Origin: Anthopleura xanthogrammica
Taxonomy: Eukaryota > Cnidaria > Anthozoa > Actiniaria > Actiniidae
Length of the DNA: 64,000 bases
Assembly: GCA_964019055.1 (NCBI GenBank)
Contig: OZ025211.1
Coordinates: forward strand, 3,084,835-3,148,834
Direction of reading: 5' to 3'
The translations under genes and the position numbers were made by a program. Under the pieces are notes generated by a model that saw only the letters and a list, made by a program, of their open reading frames with translations, was not told where the DNA came from and searched no databases. Below, in pieces: positions 56,847 through 64,000 of this stretch (position 1 is the first letter of the stretch; each line of letters begins with the position of its first letter).

Positions 56847-58292
56847 GTGAGAAGGACCCGAAGTGAAGTCGAATTCAAGTCTGAGTTGCTGGTCGAACAA
56901 CCAGAGCGTGAAATTATGGCACATGCTCAAAACGGAGTGATCAAAACCGCTGAGGGAATCTCGACTGTCGACTTCAACGATCAGTTAGCATGGAAAAAGG
57001 TTTCCTATACATCGTTGATATCAATAATTCTCGGCTTTCCAGGCGTGGTTCAATATTCTTTGGGTTTGCCGTGGTGGTCGTATCCTGGCTTGTTTCTCCT
57101 ATTCCTAGTTCCTCTATTTGGAATATTTCTTGTGGTCTATAATCGTCTGTGTGTTTGGGAACTCGGGACCGAAGGATCTTGCGTCAATCAATATATCACC
57201 TTCCATGACAAATCCCTCGAAAAAACCTATGGCAAACGAAAAATCCCACTCTATGTGCTGTACGAAGCCTATGCTGATGGCAGAATCGACTTCAAAATGG
57301 ATCCACTTCAAGCCTTGGAACACCGAAAACATTTCGCGACTTTTGAGCTTTCCTTCTATCATTTGAAATTCTTCATTTTCAATTTTGTTCCCGAGTTGCT
57401 GTCTCACTCGAAGAACCAGGACTGTAAGCAGGTGCGTGACCATTATGACCGCGGGAATGATTTCTACGAGGCATTCCTTGGTCCTCTCATGATATATACT
57501 TCAGGAATAGTGTACGATAAGAGCGAATCGTTGGAGGAGATGCAGAAGAATAAACTGGCGTTGGTGTGTGAGAAGGTCCAGATGAAAGAAGGTGATCGCC
57601 ATTTGGACATAGGGTGTGGTTGGGGTACATTGGTCAATTATGCAGCTGAAAATTGTGGGGCCACTTCAACTGGTGTCACTCTGGCGAGGAATCAAGTGGA
57701 GTGGGGGGAGAGGGTGTCACAACTGAAAGGGGTTACTCCACGCACTAAGTTCTTGTGTATTGACTACCGTGATATACCCACAGGGAAATATGACAAGGTT
57801 ACATGCTTGGAAATGGCTGAACATGTAGGTGTGCGACATTTCCAGGCTTTCCTTAGACAGGTATCTGATTTGCTGGAAGACGATGGAGTTTTCTTTCTTC
57901 AAATTGCTGGGCTGCGCAGAGCATGGCAGTGGGAAGACTTTGTCTGGGGAATCTTCATGGCCAAGTATATCTTTCCTGGTGCCGATGCAAGTTGTCCACT
58001 TGGTTGGTTTGTGACTCAGCTTGAACAGGCTGGCTTTGAAGTCCAAGGGACTGAGAAGATTGGCATTCATTACTCCTACACCATCCAACGTTGGTATGAA
58101 AACTGGATGCGCCCAGATACACAAGAAAAAATGAAGCAGAAGTATGGAAGAATTTCTCGCATTTGGGATATATTTCTAAGTTGGTCCACCATTATAGCCA
58201 GACAAGGAAATTCAACATGCACACAGATTGTGTGCCATAAAAATCTCAACAACTACAATCGCTCTAGGTTCTTCAAGCTCAAGAACAAATAA
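56847..58292 (+). CDS. Fungal-type sphingolipid C9-methyltransferase (CFA-synthase superfamily)
   Basis: Intronless ORF, 481 aa. M1 (56847) or M24 (56916) may be the start; M24 would drop only a charged leader. Residues about 54-99 are hydrophobic, giving two membrane segments. The SAM-dependent domain follows: HYDRGNDFY (199-207), MIYTSGIVYD (215-224), LDIGCGWG (253-260, SAM loop), LEMAEHVGVRHF (321-332), FFLQIAGLRRAW (349-360), IFPGADAS (375-382). This order, the N-terminal membrane part and these motifs match fungal sphingolipid C9-methyltransferases, which add the 9-methyl branch to sphingadiene ceramides destined for glucosylceramide. In bacterial cyclopropane synthases the YTSG position carries Cys and the Q352 position His; here they are Ser and Gln, as in the fungal enzymes, favouring methylation over ring closure. 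Substrate is inferred. The absence of introns contrasts with the neighbours. Confidence 0.92.
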   Translation: MRRTRSEVEFKSELLVEQPEREIMAHAQNGVIKTAEGISTVDFNDQLAWKKVSYTSLISIILGFPGVVQYSLGLPWWSYPGLFLLFLVPLFGIFLVVYNRLCVWELGTEGSCVNQYITFHDKSLEKTYGKRKIPLYVLYEAYADGRIDFKMDPLQALEHRKHFATFELSFYHLKFFIFNFVPELLSHSKNQDCKQVRDHYDRGNDFYEAFLGPLMIYTSGIVYDKSESLEEMQKNKLALVCEKVQMKEGDRHLDIGCGWGTLVNYAAENCGATSTGVTLARNQVEWGERVSQLKGVTPRTKFLCIDYRDIPTGKYDKVTCLEMAEHVGVRHFQAFLRQVSDLLEDDGVFFLQIAGLRRAWQWEDFVWGIFMAKYIFPGADASCPLGWFVTQLEQAGFEVQGTEKIGIHYSYTIQRWYENWMRPDTQEKMKQKYGRISRIWDIFLSWSTIIARQGNSTCTQIVCHKNLNNYNRSRFFKLKNK

Positions 58293-61260
58293 CTTCAAAC
58301 TTGATAATTTAGCCTTCAAAGTTGCCTTGCAATTGGCCAAAATAGTTATCCGAGCAGCAAAATCAAGAGCTGTATGATTCTGTTATTAACAGAAATAATG
58401 TTTTTATTTCCAGTTAGTACTTATTACACTTAATAGACAGCCATACAGCCCTAGCAGTTAGTATAGTAAAACTGAAGCTATCTATTTATACTTTGATTTA
58501 TTCATTTAAAGTAAATGAAATACTACTGTAGGCCTATGGATATATATTATATCTCCACAAAAAAAAAAAAATTAAGAATATTTATAATCTTAAATTTTAC
58601 TGGATATACCACAATTTACCGAACATATTAGTTTACTTTTCATATAAATGAAAGGAATTTGAAATTAATTTCGCATTATTAGTGTTAATGAAGTTTGCAT
58701 TGATTAGCTTAATTATCATATTTCTCTTAAACTTAAAATAGATTTTAATTTGGAACATTTTTGATGATCAACTGATTCTTATTTTTTGCCTATTTTCAGT
58801 TTTTCATACACATTTTGATAGAACATTTAATTCTTTGATGGCTTTTGCAATATATTTCGATTATATTTTGAATTTTTAAGTTAGTGTTAAGCATCTATTG
58901 TTCCATTCAAAACAATCTAAGAATAATAATATTTGCACCTTATTTTATAAATTTCCCATCCAATTAGTTCTTTTTCTTCAGCTCTTTATATCATCATCAA
59001 TTGAAAATTCACTGTACAGTTGAAATTATTTTATCTTTTGTCCTTCGTTTAGGGATTTATCTTAAATTCTGGTGATTTGGTGAGTTTCTTTATGTGGTTT
59101 GGTATTATCATGCTAAATTAACAGTTTTTTGAAATCAAGGGGCAGGTGTGTTAGTGTAAGGACCATAAAACATGCAAGATGCCCCTTTTAACTAATTTAC
59201 AATGAATTGAAACTCAAGTTTGGCATAAATAATACCAAAATTATATTCCAATACAGATTTTTAGACTAAGTTCTTGGTCTTCGGGTCTCTCTCTAGCTAG
59301 TCTGATATTAGAATTTTAAAACTAAGTTGTGCAATAAAATATTTTTAATCAAAATTATTTAAATACAATTTTATTAGACTACAAAGAACCAGTTTGTTAG
59401 AGCTTTGTCAGTAACTAGTCAATTCGCAACTCTGGGAGAAAAAAATACTTAGGAATTATCAATTAGAAGTTTAAGATCCCAATATCTATATATATATACC
59501 AATTTCATTTTAAGGGTTTGGTTTCAGACTGGTTGCACTTTTAGACAATTACTCTCAGCAAGCATACATAGCTACTAGCTAGCTAGTACTAGTGATAAAG
59601 TGTAAAATAGATTACGGGTGTCATAGAAAAATGCCAACATGAAGGCAATAGGTTTGAAATTTTTCTTGATGATTTGAAGGTGTATAGGGATTGATTTTTA
59701 ACATTACATGGAGTTTTATTTGGTATGACAATGGGCCTGGTTTTTTGCCCTCAATTTTTGATAAGCTGATTAAATGTCGTGACCTTGATCGAAAATGAAA
59801 ATTTTCTCATTGCTGAATCTGGAGGAAGTAAAGTTAGCAAAAAATAGAACGAAAAGATTGTGTGGTGTCAAGATGATAGTGAGATGGTGTTCTTTTTCAA
59901 GTGCGCACAGTTATCTCTAAGGCTGGATGCCCTCATCGGGGTGACTGACAATAACCTTTTTCATCTCAAGATGAGGGATTCTGACCACAGAATTAAAGGC
60001 AGTGGTGTGCAAATGAAAATGAATGCAATGTGCTTACACAGAGCTTGAAATAATTAGCTTTAGTTCAGCCATGCTTCATTTCTGAATCAATGCTACTTCA
60101 GTTGCCAAAATGACCAGCAAGACTGAGTAAAAGATTAACCGGACAAGTTCAAATTCTTGCCAGCCATTCATTCATGTAATTGAGCCCACGGGCTGCGAGA
60201 TTTGTTTTCTTAATAAACATCACTGTTATATTATATTTTATATAACATTGTTCGATGACCAGTTGTTATTTTAAGCCCTGCTTACACGTGCACTATCATC
60301 TTGAGATTCCACTGTCTTGGGTTTAGTATGTCAAAACAGATTTATGCTAAAGTTATGAACAAGAACACTTGATTTATATGATTCCATAGTTTGTATCTTG
60401 TCATCGACATATTGTAAATTACATCTAAGCATAAGCAATGATTTCAAACATACATAGTTCCACTTCAAGAAATTTATACTGTTTTTAATATCAGGAAAAT
60501 TACTTGACAAAACAATTTAAGTTGAAGCTTTAAGTAGTGAAAATACTTTTAGGAAAAGATTACAAATGTTAACACTAGTTATGATGGAAAATGTATGGAT
60601 TATTCAAAGATATGAGATATATTGATTTATTGGAAAACATTTTCATCACATATCAGGTAGTAATAACATTCACATTTTTTAATGACGTCAGATATTTACT
60701 AAAATCTCATGAATTTCATTGCTTTTGAAGATAAAATTAAAATTTCTGCTATTTCAAACAAATGGAGAATGAAATCATATAATACTTGAAAAATATAAGT
60801 TTGAGAGCCAATGAAAACCAAATCGATGATATCGTGAAAAAAAAAATTTAATATCTTAAATTCTAGATATAATGATAGGTTGGAGATTAAATTACACGCA
60901 GATTGTATATTATAGGACATCAGCTCACAAAATATTTTGTGGTGTAAAGAATACGATTGCAAAATATTGATTTATTTTTACGCTTGATCTAGATAATATA
61001 TAATTTAGATTTTTTACCATATTGTAAGATGAATTTTTCGAATGGGGTGTTATTTATTGATTTGAATCAAAGAGGTCAATATATTTCAAATATTTACAAT
61101 CAAGGGTTGGAATTCTACTTTAATGAGGTAATTTTTCATACCATATTATTCAGGGTCAAGATGTGATATATCTGATTCATAATATAATAAGATTTGAATA
61201 TTTAACTTTTTCTAGTTGAACCCAGGTACTAATTTTGAATTCCTTTGGAATTGTAACTCA
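58293..61260. other. AT-rich intergenic downstream of the methyltransferase
   Basis: Holds the 3' UTR and about 3 kb without recognisable exons or domains. A weak relative of the CAGGGCTTGAAATAA MITE spans about 60040-60290 (GAGCTTGAAATAATTAGC and TTGTTATTTTAAGCCCTG). The short ORF at 59860-60048 has no known homologue that I recognise. Confidence 0.5.
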
Positions 61261-61265
61261 TAGTA

Positions 61266-61421
61266 CACTGAGGTAGAGTGAGGTCATTAAACCCGTGAAA
61301 TAGATATTTGACTAATACACTTTAGTAGACACTAATTCTATTGTTTTCTTTTATGTCTATTGGACTATAATTACACCTTAACAAGCAATTTTTATTTCAC
61401 AGGTTTAATGCCTTCACTCTA
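61266..61421. mobile_element. MITE with TTAAACCCGTGAAAT ends, copy 1
   Basis: The left AGAGTGAGGTCATTAAACCC GTGAAAT and the right ATTTCACAGGTTTAATGCC TTCACTCT mirror each other. Inside is AACAAGCAATTTTTATTTCAC, shared with the adjacent copy. Confidence 0.82.
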
Positions 61422-61509
61422 ATGTATATTTTAGATTAGTAGTAATAGTTATTAGTAATAGTTATAGTTATTGGACAGTAAGGGTACTTTTTACTAGCTT
61501 TGTGCATAT

Positions 61510-61621
61510 AGAGCATAATTACTAAATCCGTGAAATTCCATCGTTTTCTCTTGTCAGTGTCTATTTGACTATCACTTTAACAAGCAATTTTTATTTCACT
61601 GGTTTAGTGATTTCCCTCTAA
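61510..61621. mobile_element. MITE with TTAAACCCGTGAAAT ends, copy 2
   Basis: The left AGAGCATAATTACTAAATCC GTGAAAT and the right ATTTCACTGGTTTAGTGATT TCCCTCT mirror each other. It lies about 90 bp after copy 1 in the same orientation. Confidence 0.82.
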
Positions 61622-62340
61622 GTAGAATTATATTTATCTGTAGGATCAGAATACATTATAAAATATTATTCAAGGGAATTTAGTGCAAAAATTTTCATTG
61701 TGAAAGTAGGAAGATTCAAGTTAAGTGCAAAGAGCTGGTCAGGGGGGGGGGGACTCTGGTATGAAAGGGGCAGTGATGTCAACGAGCATCCCCACCCCTT
61801 TATGTATGGGAGTCTCCCTCCCTCCCAGGGAGTTGGTTGTATGATATTTCTATGGCAGCCATCAAAGAATGCTACTTAATAGTGAAATGTCAAATAGGAT
61901 AGAGCGATTTCACTTTGCCTGTGATCAAATGCTTTATTAATATTAGTAACTATTGGTCAAAGAATAACAAAAGAATACAATGGTATTAGTGTCTACTACT
62001 ATGTATTATGATTACTATTTTTTCACGAGCCAAGAAAAATCACTGCGTTCCTGCATATTTCTTATGGAAATGCTTATGCATGCACATTGCTAGTAAAAAA
62101 GACATTTAAAAAAAATTATTGATGTATACGTATCATTTAATCGAAAAAAGCTTGTTAGCATAGTTTAGAAATCATAAATTTAGATAATAATTTAATTGAT
62201 GTGAAATGGAGCTATGAAATTAAATTAAGCGCTGTAAAATAAAGAGACATAATCTAAGTAGGGCTGTGTACACAGCACTATTTTTGATTTTGAAAAAAGT
62301 TTTTTTTTTTATTACTGTAAGTACTACTATAAAATCCTAT

Positions 62341-62610
62341 TTATACAATGGTTTTGAGTGGCATACCATGGAATATACCATGAGTCACTTGAATTTTTCT
62401 AGTATAGAGGCTTAGCACCATCATTTGATGGGCTATGACAGGAAGCTGGAAACTGAATTCTTTCTCATGTAAATCAGATTAGACCAGATTCAATTGTTCC
62501 TGCCTCCTGTCATGGCTGACATCACATGATGGTGCAAAGCCTCTACCACGCACAAGCTTTGAATTGAAACAAGAAAATACAAGTGACAAGTGGGATGTAA
62601 AGGTGCAAGT
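62341..62610. mobile_element. ACAATGG-type MITE split by another palindromic MITE
   Basis: The left part TATACAATGGTTTTGAGTGG CATACCATGG resembles the element at 49935-50095. At 62404-62546 a second element with ends AGAGGCTTAGCACCATCAT and ATGATGGTGCAAAGCCTCT is inserted. Confidence 0.75.
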
Positions 62611-62790
62611 GAGTGCTGTAGCAGCGAGTGCTCACCTCTCATCAATGCGACCTGGTTTTGAGTCCCGCCGGGCTCAGTATCATGTAAGTAGAGTTGCTTG
62701 TTGGTTTTCTCCTGTGCTTTGAGCATTTTCCTGCCTCTACAAAAATCAACTCATAAATTTTAATTGGAATTTCAGTGGTTGAAGAACTGG
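62595..62790 (+). mobile_element. tRNA-derived SINE copy
   Basis: An A-box-like TAGCAGCGAGTGCTCACC and a B-box-like GGTTTTGAGTCCCG are followed by AGAGTTGCTTGTTGGTTTTC and AAAAATCAACTCATAAATT. Same body as at 12322-12560. Confidence 0.7.
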
Positions 62791-63034
62791 CCAGCCACTC
62801 TGTCTGTGGAAAGCTACACAGCTGCTAAATCTCATTTATTTATTTTTTTAAGGATATTTGCATTAGCAGACTAGTGGGTTTATAAACAGGGGCGCTTATC
62901 AAATATGACTGGAAGGATATTGTGTTAGCAGACTAAATGGGCATTACATAACCAGGAAGGGGTATAACTGGGGCGATTCCTACCAGGTTTCTACAGTATT
63001 TCTTTTTAATATATATTATAAGTACCTTTACTGC

Positions 63035-63580
63035 AGATCAAGCCTGTAACAAGTGGAAAGGACTTGGGTGTCATAGTTGACTCCAACCTAACCTATGACA
63101 AGCACATAAGCACCATTGTGTCCTCATGCATGGCGAAACTTTGCCAAATCAACCATGTGAAGGATTGTTTTGACAAGGAAACATGTTTACTTATCTCTGT
63201 TTTAGTCATGAGCAAGCTCTTTCATTGTTCATCCGTATGGTCAAACACATCTGCAACAAATGTTAAAAAGCTGCAGGCAGTTCAAAACTTTGCATGCAGG
63301 ATTGTCACGAGGATACAGAAGTTCGACCATATCACCCCAGCTCTAAAGAAACTGATGTGGCTCCCTGTAAAGGAACACTTATCCAAGACCATAAAGAACT
63401 TTAAAAACAGTCTCTGGACAATAATGTTAGAAAATTTTTATACTGTACGTTACATTTTATACGCAACCTTTTAATACGTAAATTTTTATAGCAGTTAAAT
63501 TGTATATAGACTAGTATTTATTCATTTATTGATTGTAATGGAGTATGAAACCCAATAAAGTATGTATGTATGTATGCATG
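63035..63580 (+). pseudogene. 5'-truncated non-LTR retrotransposon 3' end
   Basis: Translation from 63037 reads IKPVTSGKDLGVIVDSNLTY DKHIS, then AKLCQINHVKDCF, SKLFHCSSVWSN, KLQAVQNFACRIVT and KKLMWLPVKEHL. These are the thumb-region motifs of CR1/L2-like reverse transcriptases. After VKEHL the sequence jumps to a short tail and stops at 63474, so there is an internal deletion. The 3' end has AATAAAG followed by a (TATG)n tail at about 63558-63580. Confidence 0.8.
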
Positions 63581-63608
63581 TATAACCAGGACAAGTCATA
63601 ACCAGGTA

Positions 63609-64000
63609 TTTTTTTTATTTATTTATTTTTTTTTTAAGTCAATATTTATCCAGGAATGTCCAGTTTAGCAAGGCTAGTTTAAATGGAGTCCTGATATAAC
63701 ATAATAGAAAAAGTAATTACAATATACATCAATAACTTACATACATCTAAGACATCTAAATAATTAATTAAACACTGAATCCTCCCCCCCCCCCCCCCCC
63801 CCAAGTTATAAGCCCTATAACTGCTTGAAATGTTTCTTGATCTCACTTTTAAATTTAGGGAGAACTTCAATAAGTCTAAAGTTACACGGCAGAGAATTAA
63901 AGGCACGCGCACCATTTATGCGGAAACTACCCTGGTACTTAGTCGTTCTTGCAAATGGAGGACGCAACAGGTCACGATTTCTGGTGTTAAAGCTGTGAAA
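63609..64000 (-). pseudogene. Non-LTR retrotransposon C-terminus, minus strand, cut by the window edge
   Basis: Minus-strand translation from 64000 to the TAG at 63817-63815 gives 61 residues: FHSFNTRNRDLLRPPFARTT, then KYQGSFRINGARAFNSLP and a Lys-rich end. RDLLRPPFARTTKYQGSF...NGAR.(F/W)NSLP is the typical end of CR1/L2-like reverse transcriptases. A 22-bp C run (plus strand 63783-63802) lies in its 3' UTR, and the minus-strand tail ends in (AAAT)n near 63637-63609. Whether the copy is intact depends on sequence beyond the window. Confidence 0.75.

Overview
The window looks like intron-rich animal nuclear DNA, most probably from an anthozoan cnidarian (sea anemone or coral). The evidence is animal-type ciliary and gamete-fusion genes split by many short GT-AG introns, a fungal-like sphingolipid methyltransferase, a 2A-peptide ORF inside a Helentron-like element, and a high load of short palindromic DNA transposons, tRNA-derived SINEs, microsatellites and long G/C runs. 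The species is an inference and cannot be fixed from this sequence alone.

Layout. Positions 1-9079 hold no gene I can support, only repeats. Positions 9080-11015 form a Helentron-like element with a 271-aa ORF that carries a 2A ribosome-skipping motif. Positions 12.3-14.1 kb hold a SINE, several palindromic MITEs and a fragment of a probable tyrosine-recombinase-like ORF. On the minus strand, 19843-14687 is a nine-exon Brambleberry/GEX1/KAR5 karyogamy gene (557 aa reconstructed); its intron 7 is almost entirely a 40-bp satellite. On the minus strand, 25855-21849 is a nine-exon gene for a 371-aa protein I do not recognise, with a perfect RFX X-box in intron 2. On the plus strand, IFT122 runs from 30692 to 53710 in 45 coding exons (about 1,192 aa), preceded at 27449-28348 by a second, diverged but intact copy of its first three exons. 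Positions 56847-58292 hold an intronless ORF of 481 aa, a fungal-type sphingolipid C9-methyltransferase of the cyclopropane-fatty-acid-synthase superfamily. The last kilobase has two tail-to-tail remnants of non-LTR retrotransposons.

How the genes relate. The unknown gene and IFT122 are head to head, with the X-box on the unknown-gene side, which hints at ciliary co-regulation. Brambleberry (nuclear fusion after fertilisation) and the sphingolipid methyltransferase have no evident pathway link to IFT122. The introns of IFT122 act as a sink for MITEs, many of them nested.

The most interesting points are the duplicated IFT122 5' exons, the animal copy of a fungal-type sphingolipid C9-methyltransferase, the 2A-bearing Helentron, and the satellite-filled intron of brambleberry. 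Exon limits were read by eye from splice signals and checked for phase; no search or alignment tool was used.
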